Assembly (NCBI RefSeq): GCF_900101865.1
Contig: NZ_FNAH01000006.1
Location: forward strand, 175,048-239,047
Source: Paracoccus isoporae
Lineage (GTDB): Bacteria; Pseudomonadota; Alphaproteobacteria; Rhodobacterales; Rhodobacteraceae
Reading direction: 5' to 3'
DNA: 64,000 nt
The notes beneath the pieces were generated by a model. The model was not told the origin of the DNA and did not search any database. It saw only the letters and a program-made list of their open reading frames with translations. This document shows, piece by piece, positions 1 through 7,743 of this stretch. Each line of letters begins with the position of its first letter. The first letter of the stretch is position 1. A program made the position numbers and the translations under genes.

Positions 1-1251
1 CGCGGCAAGGCCATGCCCGCGTCGAAATTCGCCCGGCAGGAGAAGTTCTACCTGCCGAATTCGATCTTCCTGCAAACCATCACCGGCGAATGGGCCGACA
101 ACCCCTCGGGCGCATTCACCGAACCCGACATGGTGCTGACGCCGGATTACACGACAACCACAGCCGCGCCGTGGACCGCCGACTATACCCTGCAGGTGAT
201 CCATGACGTGTCCGACCAGCAGGGGCGCCCGGTGCCCATCGCACCGCGCAACGTGCTCAAGCATGTCGTCGGGCTGTTCGAGGCGAAGGGCTGGCAGCCG
301 GTCGTCGCGCCGGAGATGGAGTTCTTCCTAGTCGCGCGGAATACCGATCCGAATCAGCCGATCATCCCGCCCATGGGTCGCAGCGGGCGACGCGCCGCCG
401 CCAAGCAGGCCTATTCGCTGTCGGCCGTGGATGAATACGGCAAGGTCATCGACGATATTTACGATTTCGCCGAGGCGCAGGGCTTCGAGATCGACGGGAT
501 CTTGCAGGAGGGTGGCGCCGGTCAGGTGGAAATCAACCTCGCCCATGGCGATCCGGTCCGACTGGCCGACGAGATCTTCTTCTTCAAGCGGCTGATCCGC
601 GAGGCAGCGCTGCGCCATGACTGCTTCGCCACATTCATGGCCAAGCCGATCGAGGGCGAGCCGGGATCTGCCATGCATATCCACCACTCGATCGTGGACA
701 TGGAGACCGGGCGCAACATCTTCTCGGATGAGAAGGGGCGCGAGGCACCGGAATTCCTGCATTTCATCGCCGGGATGCAGACCCATCTGCCCGCGGCCAT
801 CGCGCTGCTTGCGCCCTATGTGAACTCCTATCGCCGCTATGTCCCGGATTTCGCGGCACCGATCAATCTGGAATGGGGCCGCGACAATCGCACGACCGGG
901 CTCCGCGTGCCGATTTCAGGGCCCGAGGCGCGGCGCGTAGAAAACCGCCTCGCCGGCATGGATTGCAACCCCTATCTGGGGATCGCGGCGTCGCTGGCCT
1001 GCGGCTATCTGGGTCTGACCGAGGCGCAGGATCCGCGTCCCGAATGCATCGGAGACGCCTATATCTCCGAGGACGAGTTGCCGCTGACACTGGGCGACGC
1101 GCTTGACCTGATGGCGGACAGCGAGCCGATGCGCGCCGTTCTGGGCGAGGAGTTCGCGGCGGTCTACGAGGCGGTGAAGCGGAACGAATACAAGGAATTC
1201 CTGCAGGTCATCAGCCCGTGGGAGCGTGAACATCTGCTGCTGAATGTCTGA
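1..1251 (+). CDS. puuA: gamma-glutamylputrescine synthetase / glutamine synthetase family (5' partial)
   Basis: Glutamine synthetase-fold ligase. The PuuA subfamily joins glutamate to putrescine with ATP at the first step of putrescine breakdown. The frame is open from base 1 (R-G-K-A-M...), so the N-terminus lies outside the window; 416 codons are present, against about 450 for the family. Visible hallmarks are the metal-site motif PEMEFF near residue 100, a GGAGQVEIN segment, HIHHS in the nucleotide/metal region and a late NLEWGRDNRTTGLRVP segment with the conserved arginines. puuB follows 30 bp downstream, which favours a polyamine substrate over ammonia assimilation. A related glutamylation ligase acting on another amine is the main alternative. 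Confidence 0.8.
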   Translation, partial: RGKAMPASKFARQEKFYLPNSIFLQTITGEWADNPSGAFTEPDMVLTPDYTTTTAAPWTADYTLQVIHDVSDQQGRPVPIAPRNVLKHVVGLFEAKGWQPVVAPEMEFFLVARNTDPNQPIIPPMGRSGRRAAAKQAYSLSAVDEYGKVIDDIYDFAEAQGFEIDGILQEGGAGQVEINLAHGDPVRLADEIFFFKRLIREAALRHDCFATFMAKPIEGEPGSAMHIHHSIVDMETGRNIFSDEKGREAPEFLHFIAGMQTHLPAAIALLAPYVNSYRRYVPDFAAPINLEWGRDNRTTGLRVPISGPEARRVENRLAGMDCNPYLGIAASLACGYLGLTEAQDPRPECIGDAYISEDELPLTLGDALDLMADSEPMRAVLGEEFAAVYEAVKRNEYKEFLQVISPWEREHLLLNV

Positions 1252-1281
1252 CGTGACCTGCCAGATCCGAAGGGGATTCGC

Positions 1282-2592
1282 GTGAACCTGCTGTTCTCGA
1301 ATGACCGGCGCGGGGAATATCCGCCGTCACTCTATGCCGCGCAGGTGGCGCCGCTCGACCCGTTCCCGCGCCAGTCGGGCGAGATCCGGGCCGAGATCTG
1401 CGTGGTGGGCGGCGGCTATACCGGCCTGTCCGCGGCGCTCCATCTGGCGCGGGCGGGCCGCGATGTCGTGCTGCTGGAGGCGCATCGCGTGGGATTCGGC
1501 GCATCTGGACGCAATGGCGGTCAGTTAGGATCGGGGCAGCGCCTCGAAAATGACGAGCTGGAGCGGATCGCGGGCCGCGACACGGCGCGGCGGCTTTGGC
1601 AGATGGCCGAGGATGCCAAGCGCCTGACCCGCGATCTGGCCACCGAGGCCGGAGTCACGGTCCATGACGGCGTCGCGCACGCTTTTCGCAAAGCTGCCGA
1701 ACTGGACGAGGCACAGCGCCACATTGAGCACCTGGCGCGCCATTACGGTTACGACCGGATCGAGTCATTCGACACGGCGGCGTTCCGAAAGATCCTGCCG
1801 TCTGACGCCTATTGCGGCGGGGTGATCGATCACGGTGCCGGCCATCTGAACCCGCTGGCGCTCGCGCTCGGCATCGCCCGGCTGGCGGCCGAGGCGGGCG
1901 CACGCATCCACGAGATGAGCCATGTCCACCAGATCGCGTTCGCACGGGACGCCGCGTCGAAAACGGTTGTGCAGACTGAGACGGGCCGTGTCACCTGCGA
2001 TCAGGTGATCCTGGCCGGTAACGGCTATCTCGGCGATGTGTCGGGCGCGGTGGCGGCGCGGGTCATGCCGATCAACAATTTCGTGGTGGCGACGGAACCG
2101 CTCGGTGATCTGGCCAGCAAGGTGCTGAGCCGCAATATCGCCGTGCATGACACGAAATTCGTGGTGAATTACTGGCGGCTTGACGCGGAGAAACGGCTGA
2201 TCTTCGGCGGCGGAGAAAATGTCAGCTATCATTTCCCGAATGACATTGCCGCCAAGGTGCGCAAGCCCTTGTCTCAGATCTACCCCGAACTGGCCGAGGT
2301 GCCGTTCAGCCATGCCTGGGGCGGCACGCTTGCCATTACCATGAACCGTCTGCCCTGCTTCATGCGCCCTGCCCCGAACGCGCTGTCGGCCAGCGGATTT
2401 TCCGGGCATGGCGTGGCGCTCGCCACGCTGGCGGGGCGGCAGATGGCCGATGCCGTCAGCGGCAATTCCTCCGATTTCGATCTGATGGCCGGCCTGCCCT
2501 CGCCGGCCTTCCCCGGCGGGCAGTTGCTGCGGTGGCCCCTGCTGGTCGCGGGGATGAGCTGGTTCGCCCTGCGCGACCGGCTGGGGATCTGA
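1282..2592 (+). CDS. puuB: FAD-dependent gamma-glutamylputrescine oxidase (DAO family)
   Basis: Oxidises gamma-glutamylputrescine to the aldehyde using FAD, the step after PuuA. 436 aa, usual length for PuuB. The N-terminal dinucleotide-binding motif VVGGGYTGLSAALHLA (about residues 39-54) is followed by LLEAHRVGFGASGRNGGQ, the DAO-family segment where FAD is bound. The C-terminal GFSGHGVALATLAGR segment is also typical. GTG start at 1282 with GAAGGGGA upstream. It sits 30 bp after the PuuA-like gene on the same strand, so both are probably one operon continuing from the left of the window. Confidence 0.85.
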   Translation: MNLLFSNDRRGEYPPSLYAAQVAPLDPFPRQSGEIRAEICVVGGGYTGLSAALHLARAGRDVVLLEAHRVGFGASGRNGGQLGSGQRLENDELERIAGRDTARRLWQMAEDAKRLTRDLATEAGVTVHDGVAHAFRKAAELDEAQRHIEHLARHYGYDRIESFDTAAFRKILPSDAYCGGVIDHGAGHLNPLALALGIARLAAEAGARIHEMSHVHQIAFARDAASKTVVQTETGRVTCDQVILAGNGYLGDVSGAVAARVMPINNFVVATEPLGDLASKVLSRNIAVHDTKFVVNYWRLDAEKRLIFGGGENVSYHFPNDIAAKVRKPLSQIYPELAEVPFSHAWGGTLAITMNRLPCFMRPAPNALSASGFSGHGVALATLAGRQMADAVSGNSSDFDLMAGLPSPAFPGGQLLRWPLLVAGMSWFALRDRLGI

Positions 2593-2610
2593 GACCGGGC
2601 GCGCGCGGGT

Positions 2611-3030
2611 TCAGTCCAGCCGTGGAAACTCGATCTTCGGACAGCGATCCTGCACCACCAGCTTGCCCGCCGCCTCGGCCTTTCGAGCCGCGTCCTGATG
2701 GCTGATGCCAAGCTGCATCCAGACGAATTTGAGGTCCGGCAGCTCACGCAGGGCCTCGTCTACCACGCCGGGCACAGCCTCGGGGCGGCGGAAGATGTCG
2801 ACCATGTCAACGGCCAGGTCATCCGGGATCGAGGCAAGGTCGGGATACACCGTCTCGCCCAGGATCTGCTGGCCCTCATGGCCCGGATTGACCGGGATCA
2901 CGCGGTAACCCCGGCCCTGCAGATAGCGCGCCACCCCCCAGCTCGGTCGGTCCTGATCGGGCGACAGGCCCACCACGGCGATCGTCTTCGTCTCGTCCAT
3001 GATGCGGCGGATGGTCTGCGGATCTGACAT
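2611..3030 (-). CDS. CoA-binding domain protein (YccU type)
   Basis: 139-aa single-domain Rossmann protein of the CoA_binding family, related to the N-terminal domain of succinyl-CoA synthetase alpha. The N-terminus carries TIAVVGLSPDQDRPSWGVA, the nucleotide loop, followed by GYRVIPVNPG, typical of YccU/YneT-like proteins. The exact role is unknown. The ATG at 3030 is preferred over upstream in-frame starts because it has an AAAAGGGG ribosome site and homologues begin there. It converges on puuB with 18 bp between stops. Confidence 0.8.
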   Translation of the reverse strand: MSDPQTIRRIMDETKTIAVVGLSPDQDRPSWGVARYLQGRGYRVIPVNPGHEGQQILGETVYPDLASIPDDLAVDMVDIFRRPEAVPGVVDEALRELPDLKFVWMQLGISHQDAARKAEAAGKLVVQDRCPKIEFPRLD

Positions 3031-3061
3031 ATTAACCCCTTTTCGCGCGACCTTTTCACAG

Positions 3062-3091
3062 AAAAAGCGCCCGGTCCATAAGGCCGGGCGC
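3062..3091 (-). terminator. Rho-independent terminator of the YHS gene
   Basis: An 8-bp perfect stem (GCGCCCGG, 3067-3074, with CCGGGCGC, 3084-3091) has a 9-nt loop and is followed, reading leftwards, by a run of five T. It lies between the stop of the YHS-domain gene (3214) and the start of the CoA-binding gene (3030), so the two genes are separate transcripts. Confidence 0.8.
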
Positions 3092-3213
3092 AAGTCGCGG
3101 AACGAGGGACAGTGATCTGGACGCAGCCGTTCCGAGGCAATGCGTCCGTGGCCAAGATATGGGGAGTGATTCGCGAAATCCAAGCCTCGTCGCGGTTTCG
3201 TGATTTCGGCAAT

Positions 3214-3636
3214 TCAAGGGCGCAGTTTCACCCACATGTTCTTCGCCTTCATCAGCAGACCGCGCGGTTCGGCCAGCAACCGCTGCTTCCTGTCCGCCGA
3301 TGCGGTCAGATAGACCCGCTGCCCGATGATGACGAACTGGCGCGGATCGCCTGCCTCGGACCGGCCCTCGGCCAGGCCGACGACGCACAGCCCGTCGAAG
3401 CCCGGCACATAGGCGCGCGGATTGGCCTCGAACAATGCGCGGTTGTCTTCGGAGGCGAAGTGATATTCCTTGCCGCGCCAACTGGTCGAGATGTCGCCCC
3501 GCCCCGGCACGGCCGCATCCCGCGTCACGTAAGCCACCGGATCGAACCCGTCCAACGCCCAGCCCTGCGCCGCGGCCGGGATCGGCAGCAGCACGGCAAG
3601 CGCGATGGCAAAGGATTTGAGATGGGTCAGGATCAT
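3214..3636 (-). CDS. exported YHS domain protein
   Basis: 140 aa with a signal peptide (MILTHLKSFAIALAVLLPIP then AAAQG) and a YHS-type segment GFDPVAYVTRDAAVPG followed by W-x-G-K-E-Y-H-F-A-S. This pattern occurs in small periplasmic YHS proteins of Rhodobacterales. YHS domains are thought to bind metal in some proteins, but the cysteines that would do so are not evident here; there is one Cys in GLCVVG. The start at 3636 was chosen because it opens the signal peptide; the upstream extension has no export character. Function unknown. Confidence 0.75.
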   Translation of the reverse strand: MILTHLKSFAIALAVLLPIPAAAQGWALDGFDPVAYVTRDAAVPGRGDISTSWRGKEYHFASEDNRALFEANPRAYVPGFDGLCVVGLAEGRSEAGDPRQFVIIGQRVYLTASADRKQRLLAEPRGLLMKAKNMWVKLRP

Positions 3637-3705
3637 GTCACGTCCGGGCTGGTGATCCACAGATGGCATCGCCCCGTGCCCCTGTCCATGATTCGGCATT
3701 CCCTC

Positions 3706-4509
3706 TCAAGCCGTTGTGACATGACGTGCGGCCGCGTAGAGCGCGACGGCGGCGGCGTTGGAGACGTTCAGCGACCCGAACGGCCCGGCGAAAGGGATCT
3801 TCGCCAGCAGGTCACAGGTCTCTCGCGTCCGCTCCCGCAGGCCCGGCCCCTCGGCCCCCAGCACAAGGCAGATCGGGCGGCTGCCGGCCTGCGCCAGGGC
3901 CTGTTCCAGCGGCGCCTCGGCCTCGCCCGCCAGCCCGATGACCATGAACCCCGCGTCCTTCAGCGTCGTCAGGGCGTCGGCCAGATTGCCGATGCGCAGA
4001 TAGGGCTGTCGTTCAAGCGCGCCCGATGCGGTTTTCGCCAGGGCGCCGGTTTCGGGGGCCGAATGCCGCGCCGGCGCAATCACCGCTCGGGCCCCGAACA
4101 CTTCGGCCGAACGCAGGATGGCCCCGACATTATGCGGGTCCGTCACCCGGTCGAGCGCCACCATGATCGGCCGGCCCGCCCCAGAGATGGCGACATCCTG
4201 CAAACCGCCCCAGGCCAGCGGCCGCACCTCGAGTGCGCAGCCCTGATGCACGCTGTCCGGCGGCAGCCCGACCGCGCGGTCAAAGACCCGCGCATCCGTC
4301 ACCTCGGGCGTCATCCCGGCCAGATCGCCAAGCCGGTCCATGGCGTTCTGTGTCACCACCAGCCGCAGCTTCTCGCGCGCCTGATTGGCAAGCGCATCGC
4401 GCACCGCATGCAGGCCGAACAGCCAGATGGTCTCGGCAGCCGACGCCTTGCGCGCGCGCTCCTTTTCGATCACCCAGTCGGGCTTCCTGGTCTTCTGGTC
4501 GGCCATCAT
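3706..4509 (-). CDS. rlmB: 23S rRNA 2'-O-methyltransferase, TrmH/SpoU family (RlmB-like)
   Basis: SPOUT-class RNA methyltransferase using SAM to methylate a ribose 2'-OH; RlmB modifies G2251 of 23S rRNA. 267 aa. After a basic N-terminus, the substrate-binding domain (FGLHAVRDAL, residues ~31-40) leads to the catalytic motifs: ALDRVTDPHNVGAILRSAEVFG (motif 1 with the N and R residues), LVLGAEGPGLRE (motif 2) and IPFAGPFGSLNVSNAAAVALY (motif 3). Two consecutive ATGs (4509, 4506) are possible starts. It lies beside the divergent tRNA-Tyr gene. TrmH-type tRNA Gm18 activity cannot be fully excluded. Confidence 0.85.
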   Translation of the reverse strand: MMADQKTRKPDWVIEKERARKASAAETIWLFGLHAVRDALANQAREKLRLVVTQNAMDRLGDLAGMTPEVTDARVFDRAVGLPPDSVHQGCALEVRPLAWGGLQDVAISGAGRPIMVALDRVTDPHNVGAILRSAEVFGARAVIAPARHSAPETGALAKTASGALERQPYLRIGNLADALTTLKDAGFMVIGLAGEAEAPLEQALAQAGSRPICLVLGAEGPGLRERTRETCDLLAKIPFAGPFGSLNVSNAAAVALYAAARHVTTA

Positions 4510-4586
4510 GTCCCCTTTCCCCAGCCCTTCTGCGACATCGGCCCGGCAAGACGCAAGCCCGGAGCGTTTTGCGGCCCATTTCCCGC

Positions 4587-4615
4587 TTGACGCCCCGCGC
4601 CGCCCCCCTTATTCC
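4587..4615 (+). promoter_or_regulatory. sigma-70 promoter of tRNA-Tyr
   Basis: TTGACG (4587-4592), 17-bp spacer, TATTCC (4610-4615). The predicted transcript starts about 17 nt before the mature tRNA 5' end at 4639. The elements match the housekeeping consensus well and sit where a tRNA promoter is expected. Confidence 0.6.
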
Positions 4616-4638
4616 ACCCCCCACGCCGACGGCTCGGC

Positions 4639-4722
4639 GGGCGACGTGCTGCAAGGTGCGGCAGCGGACTGTAACTCCGCCGGGGAGACCCATGCCTGGT
4701 TCGATTCCAGGGTCGCCCACCA
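4639..4722 (+). tRNA. tRNA-Tyr (GTA)
   Basis: Class II tRNA with encoded CCA. Acceptor stem GGGCGAC (4639-4645) pairs with GTCGCCC (4712-4718). The D-stem is GCTGC/GCGGC. The anticodon arm is GCGGA-CTGTAAC-TCCGC with anticodon GTA. A long variable arm (GGG-GAGA-CCC hairpin) is characteristic of bacterial tRNA-Tyr. The T-arm is CCTGG-TTCGATT-CCAGG. Discriminator A at 4719 and CCA at 4720-4722. Confidence 0.95.
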
Positions 4723-4936
4723 TCAACTGTCTTTTGCTTTGATTTTTCCGCTCAAAGCGTGACACCCCGGCCCTGCCCGGACACCGGCAGGCTGGAACCG
4801 GCCGAAAGCTGCAGCATCCCTTGACCTGAGATTGCCTCCATGACGCGCATTGCCGCGCCTTGCCCGCGCAACGCAACTGCCTGCCCCGGATCAACCGGCC
4901 CATGCCTGTCAGGTGCATATCTCGGGTTGGGCGCGA

Positions 4937-5012
4937 TGGTGCCGGCAGAGGGAATCGAACCCCCGACCTTCTGATTACAAATCAGCTGCTCTACCAGCTG
5001 AGCTATGCCGGC
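4937..5012 (-). tRNA. tRNA-Thr (TGT)
   Basis: 76 nt including encoded CCA (4937-4939 on the plus strand as TGG). The acceptor GCCGGCA pairs with TGCCGGC. The D-arm contains GCTC-AGCTGGTA-GAGC. The anticodon arm has loop TTTGTAA with anticodon TGT, reading ACN Thr codons. The T-arm is GGGGG-TTCGATT-CCCTC. It lies 214 bp from tRNA-Tyr on the opposite strand, with nothing recognisable between them. Confidence 0.95.
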
Positions 5013-5034
5013 CCCGGACCGCGCGGGTCGCTTT

Positions 5035-5063
5035 CGGATAGCGCCAGCGGCGGCGGCGCGCAA
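5035..5063 (-). promoter_or_regulatory. probable promoter of tRNA-Thr
   Basis: Reading leftwards: TTGCGC (5063-5058), 17-bp spacer, TATCCG (5040-5035), ending 22 bp before the tRNA 5' end at 5012. The -35 is weaker than at tRNA-Tyr. Confidence 0.45.
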
Positions 5064-5140
5064 GCCCGTCACGGAAAGAGGTTTTCCTTTCGCGGCTGCA
5101 GCGTTAGGTTGCAAGCCAGCACAGATCAGCCGGGACAGAC

Positions 5141-6013
5141 ATGCAGATTGCCTACCACGTCGGCGTTCATGGCAGCGACCAGGAACGTATCCTGCGGACC
5201 CTGCTGAAAAATCGCGAAATGCTGTGGATGCGCGGGGTCGAGGTGCCGGCCCCGAACCGCTATCGCGGCGTGTTCGGGGATGCGATCAACGCACTGCGCG
5301 GCGGCGTCGCCACCCAGGACATGCAGGAGATGCTGCTCGACGCGGTGATGGACAGCGACCGCGCCGGGCGCGTCGTGCTGAGCCAGAGCGGTTTTCTGGG
5401 GATGCCGCAGCGGGCGATTTCTGCCGAAGGGCTTTATGCCAAGGGACATAACCGTCTGCTCGGCCTGTCGAACCTGTTCCCGGATGCGGTGGTGGAGTTC
5501 TTCATCGGGCTTGTGCATCCCGCGCGGCAGGCCTCGGAGATCCTGCGCATGACCGGCGGCGATTATGACGCCGTGTTGGGCGGGGTGAACCCGCGAAACC
5601 TGCGTTGGGCGCCGATGCTGCATCGCATCCTGCAGACCGTGCCGGATCGGGACATCGTCATCTGGGCGCAGGAGGATCTGCCCTTCATCTGGCCGGAGGT
5701 GCTGCGCCGGATCGCCGGTGTCGGACCGGAGGCGGCGCTGAAGGGAGAGGACGCGCTGCTTGCCGAGCTTCTGCCCGAGGCAGAGGCCGATGCGCTCCAG
5801 CAAAAGATCGCGGCGACTGACGGTCTGTCGGTCGAGGCGCGCCGGCAAATGGTCGAGGACGCGCTGACATCGATGCCGGATAGCGGCGCGATGGAGGCCG
5901 AGGTGGCGTTGCCGGGCTGGTCACAGGATCTGGTCGATGAATTGTCGGAGATCTACGCCACCGATCTGGCCGAAATCGCCGCCCTGCCCGGCATCGAGTA
6001 TATTTCTGCCTAG
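5141..6013 (+). CDS. conserved hypothetical protein, possible degenerate sulfotransferase-like fold
   Basis: 290 aa, no signal peptide or membrane segment. I do not recognise a characterised family. The N-terminus (YHVGVHGSDQERILRTLLKN) has a strand-loop-helix layout like the P-loop region of sulfotransferases but without the conserved K/R-S/T signature. A later LVHPARQASEIL segment recalls the 3'-phosphate-binding helix of that fold. The C-terminal third is acidic and helical. It stands alone between tRNA-Thr and gapR with its own terminator. An association with surface glycans or sulfotransfer would be speculation. Confidence 0.7.
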   Translation: MQIAYHVGVHGSDQERILRTLLKNREMLWMRGVEVPAPNRYRGVFGDAINALRGGVATQDMQEMLLDAVMDSDRAGRVVLSQSGFLGMPQRAISAEGLYAKGHNRLLGLSNLFPDAVVEFFIGLVHPARQASEILRMTGGDYDAVLGGVNPRNLRWAPMLHRILQTVPDRDIVIWAQEDLPFIWPEVLRRIAGVGPEAALKGEDALLAELLPEAEADALQQKIAATDGLSVEARRQMVEDALTSMPDSGAMEAEVALPGWSQDLVDELSEIYATDLAEIAALPGIEYISA

Positions 6014-6025
6014 GCCAAGGCGACC

Positions 6026-6053
6026 CGCGCAGGCGATGGGCCCTGCGCGCTTT
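6026..6053 (+). terminator. terminator after the 5141-6013 gene
   Basis: An 8-bp stem (C-GCGCAGG, 6026-6033, pairing with CCTGCGC-G, 6042-6049) is followed by CTTTAT. It lies 13 bp after the stop codon. The short T-tract makes it moderate rather than strong. Confidence 0.55.
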
Positions 6054-6063
6054 ATCCCGAAGC

Positions 6064-6084
6064 GAGCGATCGCGACAATCGCTC
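6064..6084 (-). terminator. hairpin at the gapR 3' end
   Basis: Perfect 7-bp inverted repeat GAGCGAT...ATCGCTC with a 7-nt loop, overlapping the last bases of the gapR stop codon. It lies between convergent genes and may act as gapR's terminator, but there is no strong T-run. Confidence 0.35.
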
Positions 6085-6334
6085 AGCCCATGCCGAGCGC
6101 CGCCTTGTACATGTCCAGGATCGCCTCTTCTTCGGCCACGTCGTCGCGGTCGCGTTTGCGCAGGGCGATGACCTTCTTCATCACCTTGGTGTCATAGCCA
6201 CGCGCCTTCGCCTCGGCCATCAACTCTTTCTGGCGTTCGGTCACGTCCTTCTTTTCGGCATCAAGCTGCTCGTATTGCTCGATGAACTGGCGCAGCTCGT
6301 CTGCGGCTACGTTATAGGAATGATCGTCCTGCAT
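6083..6334 (-). CDS. gapR: GapR family nucleoid-associated protein (DUF2312)
   Basis: 83-aa DNA-binding protein. GapR of Caulobacter tracks overtwisted DNA ahead of replication and transcription and stimulates type II topoisomerases. Diagnostic features are the coiled-coil segment AADELRQFIEQYEQLDAEKK, then AKARGYDTKVMKKVIALRKR and the terminal EEEAILDMYKAALGM, all matching the family. Start 6334 is preferred: it has a GGGGGA ribosome site four bases upstream, and the longer start at 6364 would fall inside the -10 box of the promoter proposed just upstream. Confidence 0.9.
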   Translation of the reverse strand: MQDDHSYNVAADELRQFIEQYEQLDAEKKDVTERQKELMAEAKARGYDTKVMKKVIALRKRDRDDVAEEEAILDMYKAALGMG

Positions 6335-6359
6335 CTGGTCCCCCGTGGTCTGGGCCGCA

Positions 6360-6388
6360 GACATAGGCCGTCTTGCCCGGTTCCGCAA
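6360..6388 (-). promoter_or_regulatory. promoter of gapR
   Basis: Reading leftwards: TTGCGG (6388-6383), 17-bp spacer, TATGTC (6365-6360). This gives a leader of about 19 nt before the ATG at 6334 and excludes the upstream ATG at 6364. Its -35 region interlocks with the opposite-facing promoter at 6373-6401. Confidence 0.5.
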
Positions 6389-6401
6389 TCGCGGCTATGC
6401 C
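6373..6401 (+). promoter_or_regulatory. promoter of the small membrane protein gene
   Basis: TTGCCC (6373-6378), 17-bp spacer, TATGCC (6396-6401), about 21 bp before the ATG at 6423. It is back-to-back with the gapR promoter, whose -35 lies inside this spacer. Confidence 0.45.
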
Positions 6402-6422
6402 CGCGTCAGCGAAGGGGGTCCG

Positions 6423-6650
6423 ATGACGATTTTCGACCTGTTGATCTGGTGCGGTGCCGCGCTCACTCTGGCCGGGCTGAGCGGCATTTTCTGGTGTATC
6501 TGGACGGTTCAGCGGGCGCGGCGCGCCAGGCTGGACGAGGCTGCGTTCCGGGTCAGAATGCAGCGTGTGGTCACCGTGAACATGGCCGCGCTCGTCGCCT
6601 CGGTGCTGGGGCTGATGGCCGTGGTGATCGGGATCATGCTGGGCAGCTAG
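6423..6650 (+). CDS. small two-helix membrane protein
   Basis: 75 aa. The first hydrophobic helix covers residues ~3-27 and ends in a basic segment (QRARRARLDEAAFR). The second covers residues ~48-72. I do not recognise a functional family. The start at 6423 has GAAGGGGG upstream. Its TAG stop shares the palindrome CTAG (6647-6650) with the stop of the convergent mnmH. Confidence 0.65.
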   Translation: MTIFDLLIWCGAALTLAGLSGIFWCIWTVQRARRARLDEAAFRVRMQRVVTVNMAALVASVLGLMAVVIGIMLGS

Positions 6651-7726
6651 GGACGGCGCCCGGCGGCGCGGGGCGCCATCCGGCCAAGCGCATTGGAGAC
6701 GGTCTCGGCCGCCCGATCCAGATCGGACAGATCGTCGAGCGCCACCGACGACATCTCGCGGTCGGCGTATCGGGCACGATGCTTCTCGTAGCGCGGATCA
6801 TAGTGATCCCGCATCAGCCCTTCCGCCAGTTGCCGCCATTTCCCGTCCTCAGCCATGCGCAGCCATTGCGCGATCCGCTCGGCCGGGTGCAGCGGCGCGA
6901 GTTTCTGCAGGATCGCCCGGAGCCGTCCCGCATCCGCCGTCACATCGCGGTAATCCAGGGCCGAATAGGCCGCGCGGGCCGCGACCGGCACGCGCAGCGA
7001 CAGCCGCGGCGCGTCCTTCACCCCGGCCCAGACCGCCTTGGGAAGTTCCAGATCCCCGATCCGCGAGCTTTCCGCCTCCACGATCACCGGCTGTCCTGGG
7101 TCGAGCGCCTCGAGCGCGGCTGCAAGCCGGCCCTCGAACATCTTCTGGCTTGGCTGCGCGCCGCGCGCGCCGAACAGGCTGCCGCGATGATGGGCGAGAC
7201 CTTCCAGATCGACGATCTGATGACCCATCGCCGCCAGCCGGTGCAGGATCGCGGTCTTGGCGCTGCCGGTATTGCCGTCAAGCACGATGACCGGCGCGGC
7301 GAACCCCTGCTCATGCGCCCGCCGGACCACCAGGCTGCGCCAGGATTTATAGCCGCCATCGAGGCGTGACACCCGCCAGCCGACCTGCGCCAGAATCGTC
7401 GCGAAGGCACCGGATCTCTGGCCGCCCCGCCAGCAGTAAACCAGCGGCCGCCACGCGCCTTCTCGGTCCCTGAGCGGCCCGGCGATGTGGCGCGCCGCGT
7501 TGGCCGCCACAAGCGCCGCGCCGAACTTGCGCGCATCGAAAGGCGAGATCTGCTTGTAGATCTTGCCGACCTGGGCCCGTTCATCATCGCTCAGCACCGG
7601 CAGGTTGATCGCGCCGGGCAGGTGGTCCTCGGCGAACTCCGCGGGCGAGCGCACGTCGATGATGTCGTCGAAGCGCCCGGACGCGGCGGTCACCGCGTCG
7701 AGCGACACCTCGGCCAGATCAGCCAA
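6647..7726 (-). CDS. mnmH: tRNA 2-selenouridine synthase
   Basis: Converts wobble 2-thiouridine to geranylated and then 2-selenouridine in Lys, Glu and Gln tRNAs. 359 aa in the usual order: a rhodanese domain (DVRSPAEFAEDHLPGAINLP at ~24-43, with active-site C98 in VYCWRGGQRSG), then a P-loop domain (GNTGSAKT, residues 151-158). Family-typical segments LDLE-like (IVDLEGLAHHRGS) and VEAESSRIG follow. No selD lies in the window, so selenophosphate supply must come from elsewhere; MnmH can also act as a geranyl-transferase without selenium. Confidence 0.9.
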   Translation of the reverse strand: MADLAEVSLDAVTAASGRFDDIIDVRSPAEFAEDHLPGAINLPVLSDDERAQVGKIYKQISPFDARKFGAALVAANAARHIAGPLRDREGAWRPLVYCWRGGQRSGAFATILAQVGWRVSRLDGGYKSWRSLVVRRAHEQGFAAPVIVLDGNTGSAKTAILHRLAAMGHQIVDLEGLAHHRGSLFGARGAQPSQKMFEGRLAAALEALDPGQPVIVEAESSRIGDLELPKAVWAGVKDAPRLSLRVPVAARAAYSALDYRDVTADAGRLRAILQKLAPLHPAERIAQWLRMAEDGKWRQLAEGLMRDHYDPRYEKHRARYADREMSSVALDDLSDLDRAAETVSNALGRMAPRAAGRRP

Positions 7727-7743
7727 TCCCCGATCCGTTCAAA

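Noticed and set aside
4639..5012. tRNA genes as integration sites for a mobile element
   Set aside because: No integrase gene and no duplicated tRNA 3' end within the surrounding sequence.
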